Source: a candidate division WOR-3 bacterium
GTDB lineage: Bacteria; Hydrothermota; Tepidihabitantia; Tepidihabitantales; JBDRVQ01
Reading direction: 5' to 3'
Assembly (NCBI GenBank): GCA_039801905.1
Contig: JBDRVQ010000011.1
Location: 1-48,388, forward strand
DNA: 48,388 nucleotides
Below, one piece after another: positions 1 to 8,680 of the stretch (position 1 is the first letter of the stretch; every line of letters starts with the position of its first letter). Under the pieces are notes generated by a model, which was given only the letters and a program-made list of their open reading frames with translations, made no database searches and was not told where the DNA came from. Position numbers and translations under genes: made by a program.

Positions 1-2
1 AT

Positions 3-1982
3 CCCCATCCCCAGAATGTGGGCACTGGTGCCCCTTCCGCAGTCATTTCGGTTGGGGCAACCGACAATAATGACAATATCGCCAGTTTCTCTTCCCGTGG
101 TCCGACAAGGGTTTGGGATACCGTTCCTCCCTGGTATGACTATTCACCTTACTTAATGGACCCCGATATCTGCGCCCCGGGTGTTAATATCCTTTCCACC
201 TATTATTCCAGTGACCAGAGTTATACCCAGATGTCCGGAACTTCCATGGCAACACCCCATCTGGCTGGGGTTTGCGCCTTAATGCTTTCCAAGAATCCCT
301 ATTTAACCCCGAGGCAGATTGATTCCATCTTAGAGCGGCATGCGGTTGTTGATTTGGGTGCTCCTGGTAAAGATACAGTCTTCGGCTCCGGAAGGGTTGA
401 TTGTAGTTTAGCAGTTGCCTTCACCCCACCACCAATCTCCCATGATGTTGGGGTTTTGGCAATTGTGGCACCAAACGGAATGATTGACTCTTTGACCCAA
501 ATCACTCCCGCCTGTACTGTCAAGAATTATGGTAACCAGCCGGAGAATTATTTAGTACGGATGAAGATTGGCAATTTCTATAACCAGACCGCAACCGTTT
601 CTGGTCATTCTCCGGGAACAGTGCTTTATCTAACCTTCCCGAGTTATTCTTCCTGGCCCAGAGGAACTTGGGCAGTCTCTTGCTCTACAGAACTTTCTGG
701 GGACCAGAATCCCAATAACGATAAGAGGACTTCGCAAATTTCAGTTCGGGTTCGGGATGTTGGTTGTTTTCAGATTACTTCGCCACCCAATCTTGTTGAT
801 TCCGGAACTTCTTATACCCCTTCTTGCAGTCTAAAGAATTATGGGACAACGACTGAGACCTATCCGGTTCGGTTTAAGATTGGTGATTTTTATAACGAAG
901 TTGCCACGGTCTCTAACCATTCTCCGGGACAAACACTCTATCTAACCTTTCCGTCCTATGCCAATTGGCCCAGGGGCAATTGGCCGGTCTCCTGTTCAAC
1001 GGAACTTAATAATGATTTAGTGCCAGGAAATGATAAGGAGACATCTTCGGTTTCGGTTCGGGTTTTGGATGTGGGAACAGTGATCATCACTTCACCCCGT
1101 TTAGTGGTTGATTCCGGTAGTATTGTCACTCCTGCCTGCACGGTCTATAATTACGGGAATCAGGTGGTCTCTTATGGAGTTCGGTTTAAGATTGGCAACT
1201 TTTATAACGAACTGGTTTCTGTTTCTAACCATAATCCACAGGAAAAGTTATACCTCACATTTCCAGAATGGGTTGCCAATCAGAGGGGAACTTGGGCGGT
1301 TTCTTGCTCTACGGAACTTGAGAACGACCTAAATCCGAATAATGATAAGAGGACAAGTAGTGTTTCGGTTTTAGTACGGGATGTTGGGGTGATTGCCCTT
1401 ATTTTGCCCGATACCCTTTCTGGCGGTGAACCTTTAACTCCAGCCTGTTCGGTTTATAACTTCGGGACAATCTCTGAGACCTATACCTGCCGGCTAAAAA
1501 TTGGTGGTTTTTATGACCGAAGGATAACAATTATCAACCATCCACCCCAGAGGGGATTGGCAGTGGTCTTTCCCCAACTCCTGCCCCCACCAGGAACGCA
1601 TATCGTGCGTTGTTCAACGGAATTAGTTGGAGATTTGATGCCGGAGAATAACCTCTTAATTGATTCCTTCTATGTGCCGACGGTTGCTCTAAAAGAAGAG
1701 ATGGTAGGAAGATTGGTTAAGCAACCCTTCTTAAAGGTTTCTCCTTCGCCATTCCGGGATGGAATCTTAATTTCCTTTGCCTTGCCTAATGAGGCTTTGG
1801 GAAAGATTGAGATTTATAATGGTTGTGGGGAACTGGTGAAATCCTTTAAGGTCTTTGGTTCTAACTCCTTATTCTGGGATGGCAGAGACGAAAAAGGGAA
1901 TAGCCTGCCCAAAGGAGTATACTTCTATCGGTTAGTAAGTGAGAGTTTCAAGACCACAACCAAGGCATTGAAGGTTGAGTAA
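3..1982 (+). CDS. Secreted subtilisin-like (S8) serine protease, 3' part
   Basis: The reading frame is open to the left window edge, so the gene begins upstream; the GTG at 18 is not a real start. The N-terminal part is the end of an S8 peptidase domain: the catalytic serine sits in GTSMATPHLAG, and the preceding strand (ICAPGVNILS) is typical of the family. The Asp and His of the triad are outside the window. Four tandem repeats of roughly 100 residues follow (each with a DVG start, a Y-G-N/T motif and W-CSTEL-N-N-D-K), resembling CARDB/Ig-like adhesion domains. The last ~80 residues (SPSPFRDG, then FWDGRDEKGN and LPKGVYFYRL) form a FlgD-like/type IX sorting domain, so the protein should be exported and surface-held or released. 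A second S8 protease with the same kind of tail lies at 37897-40695. Confidence 0.88.
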   Translation, partial: PHPQNVGTGAPSAVISVGATDNNDNIASFSSRGPTRVWDTVPPWYDYSPYLMDPDICAPGVNILSTYYSSDQSYTQMSGTSMATPHLAGVCALMLSKNPYLTPRQIDSILERHAVVDLGAPGKDTVFGSGRVDCSLAVAFTPPPISHDVGVLAIVAPNGMIDSLTQITPACTVKNYGNQPENYLVRMKIGNFYNQTATVSGHSPGTVLYLTFPSYSSWPRGTWAVSCSTELSGDQNPNNDKRTSQISVRVRDVGCFQITSPPNLVDSGTSYTPSCSLKNYGTTTETYPVRFKIGDFYNEVATVSNHSPGQTLYLTFPSYANWPRGNWPVSCSTELNNDLVPGNDKETSSVSVRVLDVGTVIITSPRLVVDSGSIVTPACTVYNYGNQVVSYGVRFKIGNFYNELVSVSNHNPQEKLYLTFPEWVANQRGTWAVSCSTELENDLNPNNDKRTSSVSVLVRDVGVIALILPDTLSGGEPLTPACSVYNFGTISETYTCRLKIGGFYDRRITIINHPPQRGLAVVFPQLLPPPGTHIVRCSTELVGDLMPENNLLIDSFYVPTVALKEEMVGRLVKQPFLKVSPSPFRDGILISFALPNEALGKIEIYNGCGELVKSFKVFGSNSLFWDGRDEKGNSLPKGVYFYRLVSESFKTTTKALKVE

Positions 1983-2112
1983 TAAGGGTTATATTTAAAG
2001 AGGATAGAGAAGGGCTATAAAGAAAAGATTAACTTTGCGGGAGAGATTAGGCTAAGTTAAAGACTTAAAGATCTTCCAACTCCCAAATTAGAATCTATCT
2101 CCCTCTTTATTG

Positions 2113-2374
2113 CGTCTTTTATTACTTTACCAATTAGACCGGAAATTAGGCGAATGATTAGACTTTCCTTTATTTTCTCAATTAGATTTGGAATTAGACC
2201 TCCATTTACCACTTTTATTATCCCTTCCTTTAGCCCGGAGGTTAGACCCTTAATTAAACCAGGGTTTAAACCGAAGTTTAGGTTTTCTATTAAACCAATA
2301 ATTAGACATTTAATTAAGCCCCCGATACCATCCCCTGTATGCTACACCCTTTTTTATAAAAAGAAATCTCCCCC
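2113..2374 (-). repeat. 12-nt-period array 1 with 61-nt conserved head
   Basis: On the plus strand, seventeen consecutive 12-nt units from 2113 to 2316 all end in TTA at exactly the same phase; the rest of each unit varies. Read on the minus strand the units are GGN-NTA-AT-like and one frame spells imperfect G-L-I-x tetrapeptides. The array starts from a head at 2314-2374 that matches 32381-32441 in the opposite orientation without gaps (53 of 61 bases by my count). The G-L-I-x frame has a TAG stop just before the head core and no credible start, so I do not call a protein. The plus-strand open frame at 2154-2381 (I-R/K-P-x tetrads) is the antisense of the same periodicity. The rest of 1983-2509 shows nothing else I recognise. 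Confidence 0.85.
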
Positions 2375-2509
2375 TTTCTGAACCCCCTTTATATTATTTA
2401 TTTCGCCCCTATAATAATAACGGAAATACCCCCCAAATTCCTGACACCAAAATTTCCTCTCAATTTCGGCAAATTTTTCAGTTTGGTACGATTTTTGCTA
2501 AATAATTAT

Positions 2510-4450
2510 CTACAATCCAAGTAAAAGGGCGATAAAAACCAAAATGATTATCGCCCCACCCAAAAATAGCCAGCCAATATAAGTAGTGAGAAGTCCACTA
2601 TGCAGTGCCTTAAACCCTTTAACAAAGACCCCAATGATGTTTTTGAGATGTTCATAGATGTCAAAGAACTTATTCTCGGCAATCCGATAGGTCTCATTAA
2701 GGAATTTTATTGATTTAACCGAATCGTAAAAGTAAGTGCCCGGAATCTTTGCCTCATCAATATCAATCACATCCGTTTTCGTCTGGCCACCATCCGGTAA
2801 GGTAACAACCGCCTCCGGCGCCGGTGAGATCAATTCGCCACCAACAAAAACCTGAGAGACCCTTGCCCTTTTCCCTGATTGGAAAAGACGGTAGAGGATA
2901 AAACCAAAGATTAAACCAAGAATGATAAGAATTGTCGGTCCGCCAGCCCAGAAAGCGGTAAATTGTATCCCCCCAACCTCTGTTAAACCGAGGATTGGTC
3001 CGATAAAATAGCGAATTGGTATCTGGACAAATATTCCAAAGATGAGGCAGAGGAAGGCTAAAATCACCATCGGCAGAGTCATACTCAAACCCACCTCTTT
3101 TACTAACGGTAAGTTCTTTGGTCTTTCGCCAAAAAAGACCGAATGTAAAACCTTTAAGAAAGAGGCGAGGGTCAAAACACTACCAAAAAGGGCAACCACT
3201 AAAAAGATGATAAAAGACCAGTTTGGCCCGTATCCCCCTTGGGAAAGTTCCAAAACCCCTTGGTAGATTAGATACTTGGAGAAAAAGCCATTTAATGGTG
3301 GCACTCCAGAAATGGCTAAGGCGGTAAAGAGGGTAGTAAAAAAGGTGAGAGGCATTGCTTTAGCCAAACCACCCAATCTCTCCAATTTCGTCTCCCCGGT
3401 TTCATATTCTACCGCACCGGCACTGAGGAAGAGACCGGTTTTATAAATGGCATTATTAATCATATGGAATAGCCCACCAATAATGCCAATTGGCACTCCG
3501 GTGCCAATCCCTAAGACCATATAGCCAACCTGACTGACCGCATGGTAAGAGAGGAGTTTCAATAAGTTCTTTTGCATCAAAGCCATCGCCACCGCGGCGA
3601 TAATGGTCAAAGAGCCTAAAGCCATCAAAAGAATTGAGATTGGGGAGTTGGGAATGACCGGGAAGAGATGAAGGGTAAGTCGCGCCAATAGGTAAATTCC
3701 TAAAAGTTTATCTAAAGAAGCGGGTAAAAGAGCCATTACCGGCACTGGAGCAAATTCCGCAGCATCCGGAATCCAGGTGTGGAAAGGAATTGATCCGGCT
3801 TTAGTTAAAGCCCCAACCAGAAATAATAAAAAGGCAATAATTGGTAATGTCCCTTGCAAAGGAATTCTTATCTCACTCATATTTAAAGTTCCGGTGAGAT
3901 GGTAGATGAGGGCGGTGCCGATGAGCATTAAGATGTCCGAACCACCAACCATCACCAATGCCTTATTCGCAGCCCTCTCTGAACCTGGTTTCCCTAAGGC
4001 GATTAAAAGATAGAGTAAGATTGCCACCCCTCCCCAGGCAAAGAGGAAAATGATAAGATTATCAGAAAGGATGGCTAAGGCACTGGCGGAGATTGTCCAG
4101 AGGAGATAGGTGTAATATTCCTTCACCCGGCTATTTTCTGCCATCTTCCTTATGGAGTAAATGGCAATTAAGAGACCGAAGAAGACGGTGGCGAGGAGGA
4201 TAAAACTGCGGAAAGGATCAGAGACTAAGGTAAATGCCAATTCCGGACCCGACCAAGCCGATTGAGGAAGGAGATACCAAACATAAGTCAATTTTCCGAA
4301 GGTGAATAGTACTAAAGTAAAAAGAAAAGAAGCCAAGAGAAGAAGAATGGTCATCGCTTCCCGCAGAAGCCTTCTCTTTTTAGGAATGAAGAGATTAACA
4401 AATCCCCCAATTAAAGGCAAAATGATGGGCAATAAGAGTAAGTCAGCCAT
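2510..4450 (-). CDS. NuoL/MrpA-like proton-conducting membrane transporter
   Basis: This 646-residue polytopic membrane protein belongs to the family of antiporter-like subunits of complex I, Mrp antiporters and energy-converting hydrogenases. It moves H+ or Na+ through the membrane. Around 14 or more hydrophobic segments are visible. The core motifs are present: a Lys/His-rich middle (KAGSIPFHTWIPDA), LLKLLSYHAVSQVGYM, and GVPPLNGFFSKYL. A soluble stretch near residues 530-600 precedes a final membrane helix, as in longer NuoL-type proteins. It is the last gene of the operon and its ATG overlaps the preceding stop at 4450. No quinone- or hydrogenase-module genes lie beside it, so the exact complex is unknown. 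NuoL, MrpA and HyfB-type names are all possible. Confidence 0.85.
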   Translation of the reverse strand: MADLLLLPIILPLIGGFVNLFIPKKRRLLREAMTILLLLASFLFTLVLFTFGKLTYVWYLLPQSAWSGPELAFTLVSDPFRSFILLATVFFGLLIAIYSIRKMAENSRVKEYYTYLLWTISASALAILSDNLIIFLFAWGGVAILLYLLIALGKPGSERAANKALVMVGGSDILMLIGTALIYHLTGTLNMSEIRIPLQGTLPIIAFLLFLVGALTKAGSIPFHTWIPDAAEFAPVPVMALLPASLDKLLGIYLLARLTLHLFPVIPNSPISILLMALGSLTIIAAVAMALMQKNLLKLLSYHAVSQVGYMVLGIGTGVPIGIIGGLFHMINNAIYKTGLFLSAGAVEYETGETKLERLGGLAKAMPLTFFTTLFTALAISGVPPLNGFFSKYLIYQGVLELSQGGYGPNWSFIIFLVVALFGSVLTLASFLKVLHSVFFGERPKNLPLVKEVGLSMTLPMVILAFLCLIFGIFVQIPIRYFIGPILGLTEVGGIQFTAFWAGGPTILIILGLIFGFILYRLFQSGKRARVSQVFVGGELISPAPEAVVTLPDGGQTKTDVIDIDEAKIPGTYFYDSVKSIKFLNETYRIAENKFFDIYEHLKNIIGVFVKGFKALHSGLLTTYIGWLFLGGAIIILVFIALLLGL

Positions 4451-5967
4451 TAGAAGCCTCCCTGACCAAATATCATATTAGCGTAATTGGTTCCATAGAG
4501 AACCGCCTGTTGGGCTAAATCCAAAAAGATATTTCTTACCCCCGGGAGAATCAAAACCCCGGATAAAAGAGAGAGGATAGAGAGAAGAATCAAAGGAGAA
4601 GTCATTCCTATCGGCACCTCTCTTATCCCGTTCAGATTCTCCGGGCGATTTCCCAAAAATACCCTTCTCTGCATCCGGATGAAAGAAGCCAAAGTTAAAA
4701 TCGCGGCTAACCCCGCAATACCGGCTAAGAGATATTGCTTTGCTGCAATCGCCGCCAGAATGAGAATCAACTTTGACCAGAAGCCATTAAAGGGGGGAAC
4801 TCCGGAGGCGGCAAATGTACCGATAAAGGCGGAAACTCCGGTCAGAGGCATCTTCCCTAAGAGCCCACCCAACTTCTCCATTCTCCTCGTCCCGGTCGCG
4901 TACTCAATCGCCCCGGAGTTAAAAAAGAGAAGGGACTTAAATACCGCATGGTTTAAGAGATGGAAGAGCCCACCCATAATGCCTAAGGGGGTTCCTAAAC
5001 CAAATCCCAAAAGGATATAACCAACCTGACTAATACTACAATAGGCTAAAAGGCGTTTGATGTCGTTCTGCCCCAATTGCAAAATCACCCCGATGAGCAT
5101 TGATAAACCCGCTAAGAAAAGTAGAATATTGGCAACAATGGGGTTCATCCCAAAGACATTGAAAAATACCCTAACCAACGCATAGACACCCAAAACCTTA
5201 ATCAAAACTCCGGAAAGGAGAGCGGAGATTGGTGCCGGGGCAGAAGGGTGAGCATCAGGCAGCCAGGCATGAAAAGGAATTAAAGCCGCCTTTATCCCAA
5301 AGCCGATGAGAAATAAGACCGAAGAGAAGAGAACAAAGGGTTTTGTGCCATTTCCGGTTATCACCCGGGAGATATCCGCCATATTTAAGGTCCCGGTAGC
5401 GGCATAAAGAAGGGCGATACTTAAAAGAATGGTTAAAGAGCCAATCTCCCCCATCACCATATACTTAAATCCCGCTTCCAACTCTTCCTGTCCGGTTCCA
5501 AAACTGACTAAGGCATAAGAGGCGATGGTAGCAATCTCTAAGAAGACAAAGAGGTTAAATAAATCACCCGTCAGAGTGACCCCAATCATTCCGGTAATCA
5601 TCAAAAAGAGGAGGGCATAAAACTTATGTTTGGCAGTAAATTTCTCCATATAGTTGATGGAAAAGATGGTTGCCATAAAACCAATGAAAGTAATCACTAA
5701 GAGGATGAGGGCACTGAGACCGTCAAGAACTAAAAGGATACCCAATGGTGGCCGCCAGCCACCCATAAAGTATAAGGAATGGTTCGGGCGGGCAATTTCT
5801 GTTAAGGCGAGAATTGAAAGGAGGAATAAAATCCCGGTGATAAAATTAGCGAAGATGTCGGAAAAGGACCGGGCTTGCTTTTTGAAAATTGAACCAAAGA
5901 GATAAATAAAAAATGCCGAAAATAAGGGTAAGACAACAAAAATTGGTAGCCACTGTGCGATGAGCAT
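4450..5967 (-). CDS. NuoN/MrpD-like proton-conducting membrane transporter
   Basis: A 505-residue membrane protein of the same Nuo/Mrp antiporter superfamily as its downstream neighbour. It carries LIPFHAWLPDAHPSAPAPISALLSG, followed by IKRLLAYCSISQVGYI and GVPPFNGFWSKLI, which are the conserved loop and helix motifs of MrpD/NuoN proteins. About 14 membrane helices are evident. It starts at the ATG at 5967, with GGAG 6 nt upstream just after the stop of the 48-residue gene. Pairing an N/D-type with an L/A-type subunit, without peripheral-arm genes, suggests an ion-pumping membrane arm whose redox partner is encoded elsewhere, or a simple cation/proton antiporter. Confidence 0.85.
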   Translation of the reverse strand: MLIAQWLPIFVVLPLFSAFFIYLFGSIFKKQARSFSDIFANFITGILFLLSILALTEIARPNHSLYFMGGWRPPLGILLVLDGLSALILLVITFIGFMATIFSINYMEKFTAKHKFYALLFLMITGMIGVTLTGDLFNLFVFLEIATIASYALVSFGTGQEELEAGFKYMVMGEIGSLTILLSIALLYAATGTLNMADISRVITGNGTKPFVLFSSVLFLIGFGIKAALIPFHAWLPDAHPSAPAPISALLSGVLIKVLGVYALVRVFFNVFGMNPIVANILLFLAGLSMLIGVILQLGQNDIKRLLAYCSISQVGYILLGFGLGTPLGIMGGLFHLLNHAVFKSLLFFNSGAIEYATGTRRMEKLGGLLGKMPLTGVSAFIGTFAASGVPPFNGFWSKLILILAAIAAKQYLLAGIAGLAAILTLASFIRMQRRVFLGNRPENLNGIREVPIGMTSPLILLSILSLLSGVLILPGVRNIFLDLAQQAVLYGTNYANMIFGQGGF

Positions 5968-5976
5968 AAGAACTCC

Positions 5977-6123
5977 TTAAAAAAAGAGAAAGAAAAGGAT
6001 AAAAAACCCAAAAAGACCAGCGAGTATAAGTAAAGGTAAAATCAGTTTACTCTGGGGCAGAGAGAATGGTAAACCACCATCCGGAGCCGTTTCTTTTTCT
6101 TCTAATTTCTTTTCTTTTAACAT
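5977..6123 (-). CDS. 48-residue membrane protein in antiporter operon
   Basis: This short gene fits exactly between the GcvH-like gene and the NuoN-like gene. It starts at an ATG with a good ribosome site (GGGAGG, 4 nt upstream) and ends with TAA 9 nt before the next ATG. The product has a charged N-terminus (MLKEKKLEEKE), a short linker (TAPDGGLPFSLPQSK) and a C-terminal stretch made almost only of Leu, Ile and Phe, long enough for one membrane helix. I do not recognise a family. Position suggests a small accessory subunit of the antiporter-like complex. Confidence 0.6.
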   Translation of the reverse strand: MLKEKKLEEKETAPDGGLPFSLPQSKLILPLLILAGLFGFFILFFLFF

Positions 6124-6134
6124 CTTTCCTCCCG

Positions 6135-7220
6135 TTATTTAAGATTTAAAAATCGCGCCGCTAATTTTTGCCAAGTCTTTCGCGAAATTTTTCCGCTAAA
6201 ATCCGAAATTAACTCTCCACCATCGCTAATCGTCACCTCGCATTCCTCTTTCAGAATTTCCTGCAACTGTTCCACTTCATCCCTTAACCACCGTTCCGCG
6301 GAACTTCCCCGCAAGAAATCCTTTAAGGTATCAACAAGCGCTTCGGGAAAGAGAGAAACTAACCAGCCTTTCTCGTAGGGGTCTTGAGAAAGAACCTCAG
6401 GTTTTGTGACGATCTCCTGGTTAACTTCTTTAATCTCTCCGGAAATGGGGGAAGAAAGACTGATGGAATAATTGCCAATTCGGAACTGACCGATACTTTC
6501 CTCCTGCTTTATTTTTTCCCCTTCCTTTGGTAAAGTGATTTCCGTAATGCCGTTAAGAATTTTACTTGCGAAGTCATCAATCCCTAACTTTATCGTTCCT
6601 TCTTTTTCAATCATCACCCAAAAGTGCTTGGGATGATAATAGAGATCAGAATGGAGAGCAAAACCAGAAACCTTTTTCATCTTCTCCCGCTTTGTCCTTC
6701 TTCTTAATAAAAGGGGATGGCTCTCCGCCAAATCGGAAATCATCTGGTCAACCGGACAATGCCAGCATTCATAATTATTAGAGCAAAGTTTATAAGACAA
6801 ATCCCCAGTAAGATAATAACGACACATCCTCTTTTCCCCGGGTAAACTTCGCAACTTCTCTAGTGCCTGGACAATCATCGGTTGTTCTCCGTAACCAGCT
6901 CCACTGATAAGGGCTTGGTCAAATTCGCAATTCTTACAGTCATAATTTCTGGTGCAGAGGCGATAAGAAACAACCCCCGCCTTCATCCAGATACACTCTT
7001 TCGTTTGACTCTCTTTCATAAAAACCTCCTCCTTTTTCGCTTCAACTTTAACAACTTCTTGGGTTTTTAAGTAAAACTGTTTATAAATCGAACATCTTTC
7101 CGGACACCCAACACAAGGGTCGTCTTTAACAAGGCTTGTCCTGGGAAGCATTTTCTTCACTGGATAAGCCTTACAATATCTTACTACAACCTCTTCTAAG
7201 AATGGGCATCTCTTTTTCAT
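6135..7220 (-). CDS. Cys-rich protein with GcvH-like domain
   Basis: The product (361 residues) has an N-terminal Cys-rich part (C36-x2-C39-x3-C43), then two modules with identical spacing, C-x12-C-x5-C-x2-C-x2-DQ, at about residues 76-102 and 133-159, and then a GcvH/biotinyl-lipoyl-like domain at about 186-300 (HPKHFWVMIE, LGIDDFASKILNG, SSPISGEIKEVN). The lysine that carries lipoate in true H proteins aligns with Asn250, so lipoylation is unlikely. The Cys modules could bind metal or Fe-S. I start at the ATG at 7220: the possible TTG start at 7250 is the -24 element of a sigma-54 promoter, whose predicted transcript begins about 3 nt before the ATG. It is the first gene of the antiporter operon; its role there is unknown. 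Confidence 0.75.
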   Translation of the reverse strand: MKKRCPFLEEVVVRYCKAYPVKKMLPRTSLVKDDPCVGCPERCSIYKQFYLKTQEVVKVEAKKEEVFMKESQTKECIWMKAGVVSYRLCTRNYDCKNCEFDQALISGAGYGEQPMIVQALEKLRSLPGEKRMCRYYLTGDLSYKLCSNNYECWHCPVDQMISDLAESHPLLLRRRTKREKMKKVSGFALHSDLYYHPKHFWVMIEKEGTIKLGIDDFASKILNGITEITLPKEGEKIKQEESIGQFRIGNYSISLSSPISGEIKEVNQEIVTKPEVLSQDPYEKGWLVSLFPEALVDTLKDFLRGSSAERWLRDEVEQLQEILKEECEVTISDGGELISDFSGKISRKTWQKLAARFLNLK

Positions 7221-7234
7221 AACATACTTATCAA

Positions 7235-7250
7235 GCAAATTTCGTGCCAA
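7235..7250 (-). promoter_or_regulatory. Sigma-54 (-24/-12) promoter
   Basis: On the minus strand the sequence reads TTGGCACGAAATTTGCTT, with GG and GC separated by exactly 10 nt, which is a near-consensus RpoN promoter. The predicted start of transcription (+1 near 7223) lies 3 nt before the ATG at 7220. A sigma-54-dependent response regulator gene lies directly upstream. Confidence 0.85.
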
Positions 7251-7320
7251 AATCTTTTTAACTTAAGTTTTTATCAATCAATAACTTATAAAAATAGGAA
7301 CCCTTCTTTATGTTTATTTT

Positions 7321-7336
7321 TGCAACATCTGTTGCA
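7321..7336. promoter_or_regulatory. Palindromic enhancer site (UAS) for the NtrC-type regulator
   Basis: TGCAACA-TC-TGTTGCA is a perfect inverted repeat centred about 105 nt upstream of the predicted sigma-54 start. This is the usual distance for an enhancer-binding protein. It lies between the regulator gene's stop and the promoter. That it is bound by this regulator is inference. Confidence 0.65.
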
Positions 7337-7339
7337 CTT

Positions 7340-8680
7340 TTAATCAATTTTTATATTATAATCCTTAATTTTCCGATACAAAGTGACCCGATTTATTCCT
7401 AAAATTTCAGCTGCCTGGCTAATATTACCTTTCATCTCCCTTAAAACCTTTTCAATATGCTCCTTCTCCACATCGCGCAGGGTCTTTCCGAAAGGTAAAT
7501 TTTTCTCCACACTTCTCGTAAATACCGAAGGCAGGGCTTCCGGGAGAATGATATCACCTTGAGTTATTACTACCGCGTGTTCAATAGCATTCTCCAATTC
7601 CCTGACATTTCCCGGCCAATCATAATCCAGCAAAAGATTCAATGCCTCCGGAGAAATTTTACTAACTCTCTTTCCAGTCGCCGCGGAAAACTTCTCTAAA
7701 AAATGTTGCACCAAAAGCGGGATATCTTCTTTCCTTTCTCTAAGGGGAGGAACTTTTATCGTAATGACATTGAGCCGATAGAATAAATCCTCACGGAATT
7801 TTCCCGCCGCCACTAATTCTTTTAAATCCCGATTGGTAGCGGCGATAATCCGCACATCAATTTTTATCGTTTCTGTTGAACCTAAACGACGGAACTCCCG
7901 TTCCTGTAAGAAGCGTAAAAGGTCAACCTGGGTCTTCAAACTGATATCGGCGATTTCATCTAAAAATAAAGTGCCCCCATCCGCCATTTCAATCTTTCCC
8001 TTTTTCCCGACCACTGCTCCGGTGAAGGCACCTTTTTCGTAACCAAAGAGTTCTGCCTCTAAAAGTGTTTCCGGGAGGGCACCACAGGCCAGGGGGATAA
8101 AAGGACCTTCTCTTCTCGGACTTTCCGAATGGATCGCCCGGGCAATCAACTCCTTTCCGGTTCCGGATTCCCCTTCAACTAAGACCGTGGACCGGGTTGG
8201 GGCAACGGTTTTTATCAACTCAAAAACCCTTTGCATCTTTGGACTTTTACCGATAATGTCGTGAAATTGATATTTTTGACTTAACTCCTTTCGGAGAATG
8301 ATATTTTCCTTCTTTAAGTTCTGGTGCTCAATAATCTTTCGGATAACCATTCCCAATTCTTCGGGATGGAACGGCTTAACGATATAATCATAGGCACCTT
8401 CCTTCATCGCCGCCACCGCGGTATCCACGGTCGCGTAGGCAGTAATGATAATCACCGGCACATCAAGATTTAATTTTTTCACAGCCCGTAACACCTCTAT
8501 CCCGTCCATCTTGGGCATCTTTAAGTCAACCAGCATCACGTTGAAAGATTCCTTTTGCACCAATTCCAATGCCTTAAAACCATCCTCCACCGCTACTACT
8601 TCATAGCCATCTTCTTTCAGCCAATCGGTTAGGGATTGGCGCATAATCTCTTCGTCATCAACGATAAGAATTTGGCTCAT
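7340..8680 (-). CDS. Sigma-54-dependent NtrC-family response regulator
   Basis: A 446-residue DNA-binding regulator. It has a receiver domain (D8-D9, phosphoacceptor D52 in LVDLKMP, K102 in VKPF), an AAA+ domain (Walker A GESGTGKE near 170, sigma-54-contacting GAFTGA at 217-222, Walker B near 238) and a C-terminal Fis-type helix-turn-helix (ISQAAEILGINRVTLYRKI). When phosphorylated it should open sigma-54 promoters. I start at the ATG at 8680, which has GGAGGAG just upstream and overlaps the archaemetzincin stop by 4 nt, rather than 63 nt earlier. The cognate kinase is two genes upstream in the same operon. The likely target is the sigma-54 promoter at 7235-7250. Confidence 0.93.
   Translation of the reverse strand: MSQILIVDDEEIMRQSLTDWLKEDGYEVVAVEDGFKALELVQKESFNVMLVDLKMPKMDGIEVLRAVKKLNLDVPVIIITAYATVDTAVAAMKEGAYDYIVKPFHPEELGMVIRKIIEHQNLKKENIILRKELSQKYQFHDIIGKSPKMQRVFELIKTVAPTRSTVLVEGESGTGKELIARAIHSESPRREGPFIPLACGALPETLLEAELFGYEKGAFTGAVVGKKGKIEMADGGTLFLDEIADISLKTQVDLLRFLQEREFRRLGSTETIKIDVRIIAATNRDLKELVAAGKFREDLFYRLNVITIKVPPLRERKEDIPLLVQHFLEKFSAATGKRVSKISPEALNLLLDYDWPGNVRELENAIEHAVVITQGDIILPEALPSVFTRSVEKNLPFGKTLRDVEKEHIEKVLREMKGNISQAAEILGINRVTLYRKIKDYNIKID

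Noticed and set aside
2113-2316. CRISPR array
   Set aside because: Units are 12 nt with a 3-4 nt constant part; there are no 23-40 nt repeats, no unique spacers and no cas genes.
2154-2381. 75-codon plus-strand frame with I-R/K-P-x repeats
   Set aside because: It is the antisense reading of the 12-nt array, lacks a ribosome site and ends in low-complexity sequence.
5802-6011. 69-codon minus-strand frame over the start of the NuoN-like gene
   Set aside because: It overlaps the conserved start of the NuoN-like gene and the end of the 48-codon gene, which has the better ribosome site and fit.
7221-7250. TTG start for the GcvH-like gene
   Set aside because: These bases are the -24/-12 sigma-54 promoter, so they lie upstream of the transcript.
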